Of a stretch of DNA of 64,000 nucleotides, positions 1-12,008 are shown piece after piece (position 1 is the stretch's first letter; every line of letters begins with the position of its first letter). Under the pieces are notes generated by a model. The model was not told the origin of the DNA, searched no databases, and was given only the letters and a program-made list of their open reading frames with translations. The position numbers were made by a program, and so were the translations under genes. The DNA is taken from positions 3,224,001-3,288,000 of the forward strand of contig NC_049566.1 in assembly GCF_013368755.1 (NCBI RefSeq). Reading direction: 5' to 3'. The stretch comes from Talaromyces rugulosus. Its lineage: Eukaryota > Ascomycota > Eurotiomycetes > Eurotiales > Trichocomaceae.

Positions 1-864
1 CCAAGATTCTGGTTGAGCTTGCGAAACAGAAAAAACTGTTTTTGATGGAGGCCGTTTGGACGCGGTATTTCCCGTTGAGTGTGCAGGTTCGCGAGCTTAT
101 CCAGAAAGGAGAAATTGGAGAGGTGCTGCGCGTTACTGCAGATAATAGTATTGGCCAGGGAGGTTGGGATCAGAGTCATCGCATGCTCAACTTGGATCTT
201 GCGGGGGGCGCCCTTCTCGACTGTACGTACAGTACAGTTTCTGTGTTTCTATGTGATAAATGCTAATGAGTGTATAATAGTGGGCATCTACTCTCTCACC
301 TGGGCCTTCCAAACGCTGTACCACACCCTTCCCCTCTCGCAGCGTAAACCGCCTTCATCAATCCTCTCGACCATGGTGAAAACCGCCAGCACGGGGGCCG
401 ACGAAGACACCACCATGCTCATTACTTTCCCAACAACCACCCCCTCCAACAATCTCCAACGAACCTCGCACGCCGTCGCCATGACCGCTTTCCCCGTGGA
501 CAGCAACCCAGACAAACAAAACTCTGCGCGGCCCGCGATTCGCATTCAGGGAACAAAGGGTGAGATCCAGGTTGATGGGCCGGCGTATCGGCCAGAGCGG
601 TACCGCGTTATTTCCAAGACACGAGAAGGAGAACCGGTAAAAGCTGTGAGGGAGGTTGAGAATGTGTTTCCGTCGAATGGGCATGGTATGTACTGGGAAG
701 CTGACGAGGCAGCGCGCTGCGTGCGCGACGGGAAATTGGAGAGTGAAGGCATGACGTGGGAGGAGAGTGTGGTTATTATGGAGGTCATGGATGAGGTGCG
801 CAGGCAGCATGACCTGGTGTATCCGGAGAAGATTGAGTCGACGGACTATCCGATCAAGCTGTAG
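1..864 (+). CDS. Gfo/Idh/MocA-family oxidoreductase, C-terminal part (dihydrodiol/D-xylose 1-dehydrogenase type)
   Basis: The gene enters from the left edge, so the start and the N-terminal NAD(P)-binding half are missing. The frame is open from base 3 and shows the family's substrate-domain motifs: EAVWTRYFP shortly after the edge, then GGALLD joined across an intron to LGIYSLTW. The intron is 223-280 (GTACGT donor, GCTAATG branch-like site, ATAG acceptor); splicing restores the family's GGALLD-x-GIY core and the frame runs on to the stop at 864. Members of this group are soluble NADP-dependent sugar or trans-dihydrodiol dehydrogenases; the substrate cannot be told from the C-terminal half. 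It lies tail to tail with adk1. Domain assignment is solid, exact activity is open. Confidence 0.8.
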
Positions 865-1133
865 ACTTTACCTTTTTTTCTAATTTAATACGCAAGTACT
901 AGTAGGTTGAAAAGATGTAATGGAAAGTACAGTACATTACTATACAACTAGATGCGAAGTCAAGTAGCATCCCGGTGCAACTTCCAATCGCCCGTACTCT
1001 ATCCGATATCTTTAACACGGAAATGAAATGGAATACAAAAGGTCATGCCAAAACAAAGGGGAGGGCTAAATATAGAACTTTTCTCCAGTCATGAGCACGT
1101 TGTATGAGCACGTTGTAGGTGGTGTTTCTGTGT

Positions 1134-2135
<1,002 letters not shown>

Positions 2136-2866
2136 TGAGCGGGGTGGAGAGGAATTGAGAGCGTTGACAACGTCGATTGAACTCTGCACAGAGGAGGGGG
2201 GGGAGAGAGGAGAGGAGAGGGCGAGGCAAATGATCGAGCTCTGGGAGAGGAAGAGAGAGAAGGACGTCGAGATGTCAGCGCACGGGAACGGAAAACAGGG
2301 CGGCGGCCGGGGAAATCGGTGCTCGATCCGCCTGTCCGAGCCTCGGGGACCGCAGCCAGGACGAGAACTATAGGGCTGATCGAGTATTTTATATAGCCTA
2401 TTTACCTTTGATGATATGATATTCATATTATATTTATAATATTACTTTTTTGATTCGCAAGCAAACAATAATTTATCCATGAAAACTCTTTACGTGTCTA
2501 TGGGGGTGTCAGCAGGCTCGTATTGCCAGTGATCTATCAAGGTCTGTATGAAATTAGCAGACTTGGGTGTAATAATAGAACAGTGGAATATTAACAGAAT
2601 ATCAATCCGGCTATTAAATAATAACAAATCAACATAAGAGAGTGCATAAACAGTGCTAATAGTATGTCTCAGGCACCCAGGCACCCACACCCCAAAGCGG
2701 CTAGCGCGGTGCAGGCGGTGATAAGTCGAGCTAAGCTCGTCCCAGCTCCAGAATCCATTACGACACACCACGCTGCCTGCCTTGATATCAACACTTCCAC
2801 TTCCATCACCCGCTTCAGCTTTTTGTTTCGGGCAGCCTCTCGTGAAAATACAGACACATATCTGCA
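2136..2866. promoter_or_regulatory. Divergent intergenic region between adk1 and rpn8
   Basis: This is the shared upstream region of two divergent genes. The adk1 side (about 2190-2280) is purine-rich on the + strand, i.e. a polypyrimidine tract in the sense of adk1, as expected of a fungal core promoter or leader. The centre (2380-2480) is AT-rich. I see no convincing additional gene; overlapping frames here are open by chance. Confidence 0.5.
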
Positions 2867-4055
2867 ATGCCGGCCACCACGGCAGAGACGCTGTCCCTCG
2901 TGACGCGCACTGTCTCGGTAGCTCCTCTCGTTCTTCTTTCCGCGGCAGATCACTATGGGCGAACCGCCAAAGGCACCCGGAAGCGCGTGGTCGGCGTGCT
3001 GCTCGGACAGAACGATGGCACAAACGTGCGGGTGTCGAATAGCTTTGCGGGTAAGATTCATCCTGTTGTACGATGGCGAGTGTACTGACCCAGCCAGTCC
3101 CCTTCGAGGAAGACGAAAAGGACCCGACGGTGTGGTTCCTGGACCACAACTTTGTCGAGTCGATGAACGACATGTTCAAAAAGATCAACGCCCGAGAGAA
3201 GCTGGTCGGATGGTACCACTCGGGGCCCAAGCTGCGAGCGTCGGACGCGGAGATCAACGAGCTGTTCAAGCGTTACACCCCGAACCCGCTGCTGGTGATT
3301 ATCGACGTTCAGCCCAAGGAAGTCGGCGTTCCGACGGATGCATACTTTGCCGTGGAAGAGATCAAAGACGTGCGTACGATTCTAGAGTTTCTAGGGGTAT
3401 GGCTAATCGGATCTATTAGGACGGTACAACCACGTCCAAGACATTTGTGCACACTCCATCAATAATCGAGGCGGAGGAAGCAGAAGAAATTGGCGTTGAA
3501 CATTTACTTCGCGATGTACGTTTTCTCACCACTTTTCCTTGACTCTTTCCACTAACTCGTCAGATCCGTGACGTGGCCATCGGCACGTTGAGCAACAGAA
3601 TAACCGGGCAACTCCAATCATTACAAGGCCTCCACCTGCGCCTGCGCGATATCGGCCAGTACCTGCAAAAAGTGCTCGACCACGAACTCCCCATCAACCA
3701 CGCTATCCTGGGCAACCTGCAGGACATTTTCAATCTGCTCCCGAACCTGTCGACCCCGAAATCGGAAGAAGAAGCAGCAGCAACAGGCCCCGACTCGGGC
3801 ATCGAGAACAGCGAGCTTGTGCGCGCGATGAGCGTCAAGACCAATGACCAGCTCATGGCCATTTATCTAAGCAGCTTGATCCGCGCCATCACGGCTTTCC
3901 ACGATCTGATCGAGAACAAGATCCAGAACCGCCAGCAGCAGGAGGAGCTCGAGGTGAAGAAGGAGGATGAGGCCCGGAAACAAAACGGGGGTAGTACCAA
4001 TGGCGAAAAGGAGGGCAAGGAGGAGACGAACAAGGAGAAGAAGAAGGGTTCATAA
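2867..4055 (+). CDS. rpn8: 26S proteasome regulatory subunit Rpn8 (MPN domain)
   Basis: Four exons (introns 3051-3097, 3370-3419, 3516-3563) give 347 residues. The N-terminal MPN domain (about residues 8-145) contains [18 protein letters not shown] and [13 protein letters not shown]. The second His of the active JAMM motif is absent, as expected for Rpn8, the inactive partner of Rpn11 in the proteasome lid. The C-terminal half is helical and ends in a charged, Lys/Glu-rich tail typical of fungal Rpn8. Rpn8 and Rpn11 form the deubiquitinating heterodimer of the lid. The start MPATTAETL is the first ATG ahead of the MPN domain, and all splice joins keep known Rpn8 blocks in frame. Confidence 0.95.
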
Positions 4056-4148
4056 GGATGTTCTATCATACACATACCACTATATGCATTGTCATATTAT
4101 CACATTATCGTTACATCGTAATTTAATCGTAGAGAAAGAAAAAAAAAA

Positions 4149-4796
4149 TCACGCCGCAAATCCAGCACACCACCCAGCCAACTCCTCCTTTTCAACAACA
4201 CGATCCTCGGCAATTCCCCGCCCAAACAGCGACGCACATTTCGCCGCGAGAACACACGCGAGGAGATGTTTGCATACTGGTACATTTTCTTTCTGTTGTA
4301 TCAGCGTCCCGCCAAACCAAGCCTCTCCTTTTTCCTCATTTGATTGATTTTCCAATTCGTGATTGACAGAATGAGGAAAAGATTGTTGAAACGCGCGCAT
4401 TGCAAAAGCTGGACATGAGCAGTTCCACGCGTTTAAACGGACTTCATATGTCTTGTCTTGCGTTGTGGACTGGTTTTTCGACGTAGAAGCGACGAAGAAT
4501 ACCTCATTTATAGATATATCTTCTTCGTTTTCAGGTCCATTCTCGTCGTGGCGATTGTGATACCGTCGAATCAGCCGCCGATCAATGATGTCGAGTGCCA
4601 GCAGGAGGTCATTTGGGAAGAGGCAATGCAGAGTGAGGAGGAGGTTTTTGCTTTGGTTTGTTTGCACGTTGTTATTGGTTTGAGGAGAAGAGAAAGGAGA
4701 AGGGTATGTGGAGAGTTGGCTTATGAGGGAGGTGAGGAGGTGGGATGTCATATTGACATTATTGTATGTTAGGTTGATGGTTGTGGACGGGTACAT
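4149..4796 (-). CDS. SWIM zinc-finger protein, probable Sws1/ZSWIM7-type Shu complex subunit
   Basis: A single-exon frame of 215 residues. It has the SWIM signature: C-x-C in WNCSCPAFAM, followed after about 35 residues by C-x-H in VPVCKHLLACVLAA. Small fungal proteins with one SWIM motif near the C-terminus belong to the Sws1 family (yeast Shu2, human ZSWIM7), which helps Rad51 at recombination sites; this assignment is by family logic. A second ATG at 4751 (MTSHLL) may be the true start, since the first 15 residues are poorly conserved in character. The 3' end is 94 bp from rpn8, tail to tail. Several other genome-maintenance genes lie within this window. Confidence 0.7.
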   Translation of the reverse strand: MYPSTTINLTYNNVNMTSHLLTSLISQLSTYPSPFSSPQTNNNVQTNQSKNLLLTLHCLFPNDLLLALDIIDRRLIRRYHNRHDENGPENEEDISINEVFFVASTSKNQSTTQDKTYEVRLNAWNCSCPAFAMRAFQQSFPHSVNHELENQSNEEKGEAWFGGTLIQQKENVPVCKHLLACVLAAKCASLFGRGIAEDRVVEKEELAGWCAGFAA

Positions 4797-4948
4797 AAAT
4801 TGACACCCGCACTAATTACCGCAAATTGAAAATCAAAGTAATATTAACAGACCTATATTAGCATTACAAATAAAAGATTAACTAATAACTAACATGACAC
4901 TATTGATACAAAACTACTAATCTGCCAAATGGTTTTTGGCAAGACAAA

Positions 4949-6633
4949 CTACTCATTCTCGGTGATTCTTCTCTGTAAAGTATACACACATTAGACATAT
5001 AACCATGTTGAAACTGATACATGTGTTGCTCACCTTGGCTAGTTGCGGACCATATGAAGCGCTGTTTGTTCGTTTCCGTCCACGATTTGGGGTTCCCCCG
5101 ACTGTTGTAAGGAAATCCGAAAGAGCTTTGAATGTTGCAGCATCTTCTCCATTTGTTGCAGCTCCATTCGTTTCAGCGACCCCACTTGTTGGAGCTTCTT
5201 CTGTAGTTGCAGTATTCCAATAAGCTGGATCGTCCCAAACGGGCCCAGTATCTCCAATTATTGGAGAATCTCCATTTGTTGCAAAAGGTCCGTCTGCTGC
5301 TACAAGGCTGGCAACTGTTGCAAAATCTTCATTTGTTAGAAAATATGGAGTATCTTGATAGATTGTAGCTTCTTCATTTGCGGCATCTCCATTCGTGGCA
5401 TCCCCATTTGTTGCAACTTGTTCATTTGTGTCGGCTCCATCCGTATCGGAATCTTCCCCTGCTGTATCGTGTCCATTTGTATCTTCTCCATTTGTTCCGC
5501 CAGTACCCGCCTGGACCTGGCCATCAAGCCCGAAAAGCCGTTCATAAAGCAATACAAAAACACGCCAGTCGTTCTTTTGCATCTCCTCAACCCCCTTTAG
5601 CGTTATAGGCCGGCTCGGAGCACTGCGATGCTGCATCCGAAGAGGCAACGACGGATCTTCCGAATCTTGGTCATTGAACAGCAGCCAGCCTTGGCCTCGA
5701 TAGTTCACGGCAGATATATAATGGTCTGATCTTGGTCCACCAGTATGCAAGATAACCCCATGTAGTCGATAAAATGTGTACTTGAGCTTCTCCGGATGCG
5801 ATTTCGGGTCCGGATAACTTGAAAAGGCCAGGAAAGGATCCAGACGGTCCAGAGTTCCTTTATACATAGTGTCATGGTCATTCTTGTACGTCGGAGTTAT
5901 CTGAATGGGCAGAATAAGAGGAACGCGCTGGATGGGCTCGGTGTAGTTGTGCATGGTGCGCCGTCCGCACTGGTTGCACCACTCTGCCTCGGTTGCATTC
6001 TCTGGGTATTTCGCGGCGATTTGGGTTTCTAATTTTACTTGGAAAGAGTCTTCGCAGGGCATCGAGACTGCAATGTTTGGAAATGGAGCCTCGTCGTATG
6101 TGATATGGGAGCACTCTTGGCAGGCTCTCAGCTTTTTCGGTGTTGGGAATACAAGATCCTTGAGCCAATTTGCCTTACTATACACAATCATGAGCGGGGG
6201 AAAAAAAAAAACTAAAGAGTAGAATAAAGTCTCACCGTCTTTGAAAAAAACCAAACACGTTGTCCATATATTCCACAGGATCGTTCTGCAGTTCAAAGGG
6301 CCAGTCTGCACGGGTTGCGTTTCTCCAAAACTTGTCAACATCCGCATCAAAGGTCGTGTCCCGGAGTCTTTGATCGTCTGGAGCGGCGAACCTTGTCGCC
6401 AAATCGCGAAACGGGCACACCATACAGGTCCCGGTACTTTCGTGACAGCCTGGCGGATGAGCTTTGTGTACTTGGTTCATGAAAGCGGTGTTGCTGAAGA
6501 GCACCACATACAAGGCATTCCGATAGCATTTGACTGCAGGGTGCCCTCTATTTTCGAGATTCCTGGGTCTTTGTGACATTCTTATGGCGTTGTCACCCCC
6601 TGGGAAATGGGGGTTAGGGACAGTATTTTCCAT
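4949..6633 (-). CDS. Divergent ubiquitin-specific protease (USP/UCH-fold) with acidic Asn-Gly-rich tail
   Basis: Three exons (introns 4973-5033 and 6178-6235) give 521 residues. A degenerate Cys box (VKCYRNALYVVLFSN) keeps the nucleophile-like Cys but has lost the GNT context. A zinc ribbon is present (CQEC near 165, WCNQC near 230). The His box reads GPRSDHYISAVNY then WLLFNDQDS, with the usual Gly before His-Tyr replaced by Asp. The middle of the USP fold is short. The last 170 residues are low-complexity with repeated TNGED/TNGDA-like units. USPs remove ubiquitin from proteins; the altered boxes leave activity uncertain. The short last exon (ending ITENE) was placed by a canonical GTGAGC donor and ACAG acceptor. 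Family 0.8, activity uncertain. Confidence 0.75.
5140..5540 (-). repeat. Degenerate short tandem repeats coding Thr-Asn-Gly-Glu/Asp units
   Basis: Inside the tail of the ubiquitin-protease gene, the + strand repeats units close to ccatttgttg/ccatccgt every 12-30 bases. They translate on the minus strand into TNG[ED] units. Unit spacing and sequence are imperfect, so this is an expanded low-complexity region rather than a clean minisatellite. Such tracts are prone to length variation between strains. Confidence 0.6.
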
Positions 6634-7429
6634 GTAGTCGGGGGTTGTCTGTTGAAGTGGCGATGGTGTGCCATGGTGTATGTAGATGTGTGTATATAAG
6701 TGTTTCAGTCATCTTTGTTTGTGCTCTTTGTCGTCGTTTGTTGGTCAAATGTTGTTTGTCGCTGTATAATAAAGAGGTCGAGGAGTATACAGAAAGAGGA
6801 ACGCTGTCATACTATTTACAGCTACAACTACACAGTAAACTACTCATTAACCAACATTATTTTCCAACAGGTCAAGAGTATATTTGAAAATAAAACCCAA
6901 AAATCATAAAACTCCTCAGATTGTTATCAGTATTTTCTTTCGACCGGTCGAGACAACAAACGACAAACGACAAACAACAAACAACAAACAAAACCCCACA
7001 ACAGTCTAGACCACACGGCCCACAGAAATAAAGAAGGGCGTTATGGATCGTTTCATTCCTTTTTTTTTTTCAAGAAATTTTTCGTGTCATCTCCACTGGC
7101 CCAAATTCCGGTCCGGACGGAACTGCTTCCGGGGGGCACAGATCACCCGCCTCATTTCAGCTTTGAAGGAAGATGATCTGTTTCTGAAACAGCGAATAAA
7201 AAGGGAAGAAAAGGGGAATCTGCAGCGCCCAAAATAGGCAGGGAATCCTGGTTGGGGGTTCTTATTATATGTGTTATAATATATTATTAGGCGTAGTATG
7301 CATTGTAGGCGAAGCTATACTCTCTGTACATCGGTGGGATTGGCCGAGGCGAGAAAATCTCCGAGTGGCGCCAAGAAAAGCCTGCGATCTACTCTGTGTA
7401 TACAGTATCTGCGTACTGTACGTACTGCG

Positions 7430-7462
7430 TATTCTGTACTCTGTACTCCGTACTCTGTACAG
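7430..7462. repeat. TGTACTC heptamer tandem array
   Basis: The + strand reads TGTACTC, TGTACTC, CGTACTC, then TGTACAG in direct succession. It sits in a larger block (7395-7462) full of GTAC palindromes. Similar CTCTGTACAG words recur at 9231-9242 in the same intergenic region. Confidence 0.6.
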
Positions 7463-8679
7463 CAAATGAAGCCCCACTGCCATGCTCGCTGGCCACGCAT
7501 GCCATGCACACAATAATAATATGCCGTGCTCACCGCTGTCTCTTACTCGTACCAGTATTACGTTGTTACTGCGTACTTTGTTACAAAAATGAATACAGAC
7601 TCAGAGCGCTACTCCGCACTCCACCCGATCGCAAGGTTCGCGTTAATTTTACTCCTGCCTGCTACTGCCTAGTACGAAAGGACAGACTCAGTAATGATGC
7701 TAATTAAAATTCGGGGGTCGTGCGACGTTGGTCTAGAACTTGCGCGCACAACTTGTCCGAAAGAAGCAACATCCCATGCTACAATAATAAGATGCCCGCT
7801 GGTTCGTTCTGGCGAGGAAAGTTGCAGTAGTTTATGTATCGTACGGACTCCTTGCATCGAGTTTCCGGCGGTGAATTCACCGACTTATCGCCGGGCTTAT
7901 CGCAAAGCTCGCTTAAACGAGCCGGGGGGACAAGAATGAGGGTTTTAGAGGATCGACAAACTGTTTAGGCGGGCTGATTGGGTTAGGGCCTGGTGAGACA
8001 GCTGACCGAGGCGGCCGCCCAATCAGCGTGGTGGCCACGTTTGCCAAGCCACTGTTATGTTGTTGTTTCAAGCCATGTCCTTTAATTTGGTGGACAAACA
8101 GAATATAAAAGATAATAATAAGAACAAGAATGTCAATGTAGTAGTGGAAGAACTCCTTCGTCTACCCGGTCATTTGCCATTTAAATGCAGTGGGTCGAAA
8201 TTCATTCATGCGAACCGCACGGAGATTGCCGCCCCAATGCTGAGGGAGGAATCGTTTCATCTATATAGTACCGAGAATGCATATATGGTTATATATAGAC
8301 GCGCTAGTCGATGAACGGGTGCCATAATCATCCTTCGCGTAGCATTGTATTACACCTGTACACTGTACAGCCTGTAACAATAATAATTTTAAAAAAAATA
8401 CCGTATAAACAAATACAAAAGACGCACGGGCTTTTGCTGAAACGAACCAGACACGGTTGCGCCCGCTAAAACGCTGGCCGGCCCCACCACCCTGCCCCAC
8501 CCGGACTAATCAGCCTCAACCAGTGGGTCCTGGTGACGAACCAGACGCCACGCTAGCAGGGATGGGCCCGCTACTGACCGTTGCCACTAGTACAAGTACC
8601 AACGTTCTCCGATCTACTATACAAGGAGAGTAGATAGGTACGAGTGAAGTACTGTGTCTTTGATATTATTGTACACCTA

Positions 8680-8770
8680 TATACATATGTATAAATATAT
8701 ATAAATATACTATACATGTGTGTGTGTGTACATACATACAGATATATATTCGTGTGTGCATATATACGTC
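8680..8770. repeat. TA/TG dinucleotide-rich microsatellite
   Basis: Runs of TATA, (TG)6, CATACATACA and ATATATA follow each other without coding potential. This is a simple-sequence tract in the gene-free region. Confidence 0.7.
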
Positions 8771-9896
8771 GTTATGCAAGGAGACTGCCTGCATACAGAT
8801 CGCCAGTCTGGACGCACCCAGATCCACCGTTTGCCCTTGTGGCTTGACTGACATCTCGGGGCATGGAGTAGTAATGGGAACTGCCATCGGTTCGCTCAGT
8901 GTCTAATTTCCAGTATTATATGATTACATGTGACAACCCGACTAAAAGGCTTGCGAGATGCTGTAACGTCGTACCGTATCAGTTCGGGTGGACGGTGGGG
9001 CGGTGGGTCCGGCCCAGTCCTGGCTGAAGGCGTTCATTTGCCCGACTGGGACTGCAAATTCCCCGTTATTTCATGTTTTTCATGTTACAGAGTATTTAGC
9101 CATTTCATTCTTTCGTTATTTCATCTGCATTTAATACCATCACTACTAGTCGTAGCAATCATCATGTTCAACTGTGTACCTGTTGAACTCAGACCTGGCC
9201 CAGATCGGCAGTCCCAGCCCACGTCCCATGTACTCTGTACAGACAGCGGTCTAGACAACATGTCAAAGCTTCATCACGTTCCTCGGAACCAGCAACGGTC
9301 AGTGCTGGCGGAACCGTCGATGCATCATGAAGCAGCTAGTTAGTCAGCGAGACATAACAGCCATTAATTTAATTAATTAGTAGTATTATTGCTGCTGTTA
9401 TTATTGCTACAATAATAATATATTCCTCCAAGTTGATCTGGGTAGTGGAGCCGTGCCGGCCCAATAATCCTGTCATGTCCTCAAACCCTATACCGAACTA
9501 GCCCGGTCCTGAAGTAATATTCCTCCTCCATATTACTTCCTGCCTCGTCCCTCTTCCCTCTTCTCTCTTCCTTTCAACTACCTACACCCTGGATCCCTGG
9601 ACACCCAGAACAACAACACATCCCATCCATTCGCTACCGGCTCGTCTCGTCTCTCTGGCTAGGGAACTGCTTTGCATTCGTTATTCTGCGTTTGCCTCGG
9701 TATTGGACAGCATTTGCTGGTTTGCTGGTTTGCTGCCTTCTTGGGCCCCGGGCTTGAAACTCGACTCTGCCCTACTTCACTACGAATACCCGAAGCAAGA
9801 AATTGCCGTCTGCCTGATGATTCTCGGTTTATGATTCACTATTTATTCTGTGTGCTGGCCTCACTTTCCCCGCCATCATCTCGCCCGTTTGCAAAA

Positions 9897-9921
9897 AACA
9901 ACAACAACAACAACAACAACA
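9897..9921 (+). repeat. CAA trinucleotide repeat in the leader of the Myb-like gene
   Basis: An uninterrupted ACA/CAA repeat of about eight units lies roughly 50 bases upstream of the chosen ATG at 9969. In an mRNA leader such a tract would be unstructured. A similar repeat precedes the gis2 gene at 27175-27201. Confidence 0.7.
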
Positions 9922-9968
9922 CAAAATACTGGATACTAGATACTAAGCAACAGCAAAAAAACGCGCAT

Positions 9969-10986
9969 ATGATCCTCATACAACAACCGGTCAACCCGAT
10001 ATCCCCCGCCAAAGTGGATATCTCACTGCTTCTCAAGCCTGACGATGAGGAAGCGCTCCCGACTTCGGCCTACCCTTCGCCATCGAGAAGGCAGTCGGGC
10101 CCGTCTGCCATCATGCCCATGGTCGCGCCAGCATTGCCTCTGCCGCCGGTGACGGGCATCGTGACCGGCCAGCCTTCTGCTACTGGACCCAAGCGCAGTC
10201 TGTCCTCTCTCGGAAACGAGCCCCCGGCAAAGAAACAGTCCAAGTGGTCGCCGGACGAGGACGCCCTGATCATCGAGCTCCGCGGCCGGGGCATGAAGTG
10301 GGAGGACATCAGCAAGCGGCTGCCCGGGCGCAGCGCCATCAGTTGTCGACTTCACTACCAGAACTATCTCGAGCGCCGGAGCGAGTGGGACGAGGATCGC
10401 AAGAACAAGCTCGCGCGGCTGTACGAGAGGTGATTTTTTTCTCTCTTTTCTTTGCTATTACAAAAACCAGAACTAACAGACCTATAGATTCAAGGCAGAA
10501 ATGTGGGCCAAAGTGGCCGAAGAAATGGCCATTCCATGGCGAGCCGCCGAGGCGATGCACTGGCAGCTCGGCGAACAAGAGATGGCTCGCCGCGCCGGGG
10601 TGGTGCCCTTCTCCCTGTCCAGCGGTGGCTCCATCGAGCCTCCTCCCACCAAGGTCCGTCGGAGCAACACGGTGATGCCTCGGCTGCGAAGACAGTCGGT
10701 TTCAGTTGCACCAGTTGCACCGGTTTCACAGCGAGCTGTACAACCGTCGATAGTGCCACCGCCGCCGCCGCCACAACAACATATCCCACAGGTGATGTCT
10801 CAGGCACATGCTCCTCCTCAGCTGCCGTCGCTGGAAGAGCTTACGGCCGGCGTGCCGGCGTACGCTCCCCTGTCACAGCCCATGATGGATCCGTATCGAA
10901 TGTCGCGACCGCCGCCCCCATTACATATGCGTCCGCCTGGGGATATGCCGGGAATAGAGCCACAAGTGCCTCGCACAAGGGCCTGA
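9969..10986 (+). CDS. Myb/SANT-like DNA-binding protein with Pro-rich tail
   Basis: Two exons (intron 10430-10487) give 319 residues. A single clear Myb/SANT repeat begins at KWSPDEDALIIELRGRG and continues KWEDISKRLPGRSAISCRLHYQ, with the spaced Trp-like positions and recognition helix of this fold. A second, weaker helical block follows the intron (MWAKVAEEMAIPWRAAEAMHW), which resembles a second repeat. A basic PPAKKQSK stretch ahead of the repeat could be a nuclear signal. The C-terminal third is rich in Pro and Gln. It is most likely a nuclear DNA-binding regulator; I do not recognise a named orthologue. The ATG at 9969 is preceded by a CAA repeat and a long CT-rich leader. Confidence 0.8.
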
Positions 10987-11145
10987 ATTTTTTGGTTTTG
11001 GTTTTTTTTTTTGGTTTTGCATATTGCATAGCGTTGTGGGAGGTAGATAGTCTTTGCAAATACGAGTGATGTGGATTCATCACTGGTCACGTCTGACGAT
11101 TGAAAGATACCATTTTCTTTTGTTTCTCTTCTTTTCACCCCCCTG

Positions 11146-12008
11146 TTACTCCGAAAAAGACTCGGGACGGGTGGCTATGGCCCACCAGTTGTCCTTTTCA
11201 TAACCCGATTCCACCACGCGGCCACCCGCCGCGCAAATGTCCCTCTCGAGTTCGCCTTCTTGGTACAGATGGTAGTATCGATGAAACACCTGCTCGGGTG
11301 TGTCAGCAGCAGCAGCAGCAGCCGGTCTGTTGCTGCGCAGGACCCATGGAACCATGACATCCTGCTGATCGCCCTTGTCCCAGCCGCGCCGGCTTGCCTT
11401 TTGTTCCAGCGCCCAGACATATATCAGCGCCGTCCCTCCCTCTTTTGGGGGGTTGCTGCTTTCCGGTGCAAGACACTGCAAAATAGCTCTTACAGCCTGC
11501 ACCCTGCGCTCCGCGGTGGACAAATGGTGCACAACAGCCACGGAAATCGCAAAGTCAAAGACCGCATCGGGATGCGGCAGGCTCAGGATATCCGCCACGA
11601 CGGTCGAGTGTGGATGATGCTGGGCTGCGATTCTGGCCAGCGCGTCAGACCTATTTTAGTTAGTTTTATGAATTTTTATATATATTTTTTCTCAAAACCC
11701 CCATACCTATCCGATGCAATGATAAAAACATCGCGGTTCACGGTCAGATACTTGCCATTTCCGCAGCCCACGTCTAGTCCGATTGAGCCCGGGAGCTGGC
11801 TTTGTAGGAATCGTTCGACGATCGGCCACGGCTGGTTACGTTAGAATAAAGAGAAAAAAAAAAAATTCTTTTAGGCAGAGGGATGGGAGACCTTGTAGCG
11901 CGTTGAGGAAAAGTGGCTTGCGATTTGCTGGTACACGTCGTGCACGTGTCGCTGCTCGTATGCTTTGTCGTCTTTTTCTTCTTTTGTATTGGTCTGGTCG
12001 GCCGACAT
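11146..12008 (-). CDS. trm9: tRNA (wobble uridine) methyltransferase Trm9
   Basis: Three exons (introns 11651-11706 and 11832-11891) give 248 residues. The SAM-binding motif LDVGCGNGKYL follows PWPIVERFL, then VNRDVFIIASDRS, DILSLPH, and FDFAISVAVVHHLST, the order seen in Trm9/ALKBH8-type methyltransferases. The C-terminus has ALIYVWALEQ and a Trp-rich end. With its partner Trm112, Trm9 completes mcm5U on wobble uridines of tRNAs. The first intron has an unusual donor (GTCTCC), accepted because only this join gives the family's YKPWP sequence. It is divergent from the tubulin cofactor gene, with 365 bp between starts. Confidence 0.92.

Larger units (their letters stand above)
6634..9968. other. 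Gene-free stretch of 3.3 kb upstream of the Myb-like gene
   Basis: No gene is supported here. The frames present are short, mostly lack an ATG, and show no protein motif. Visible structure: CAAA/CAA-rich tracts at 6955-6995; a cluster of TGTACTC-like heptamers at 7395-7462; purine and pyrimidine tracts; TA/TG dinucleotide microsatellite at 8680-8770; ATT/AATA tracts at 9360-9425; a CT-rich block at 9535-9580; and a CAA repeat just before the Myb gene. A long regulated promoter, long 5' leader or non-coding transcript for the downstream regulator is plausible, but that is inference. Confidence 0.5.

Noticed and set aside
8930..9343. 137-codon plus-strand frame in the 3.3 kb spacer
   Set aside because: The start is GTG and no motif or splice partner was found.
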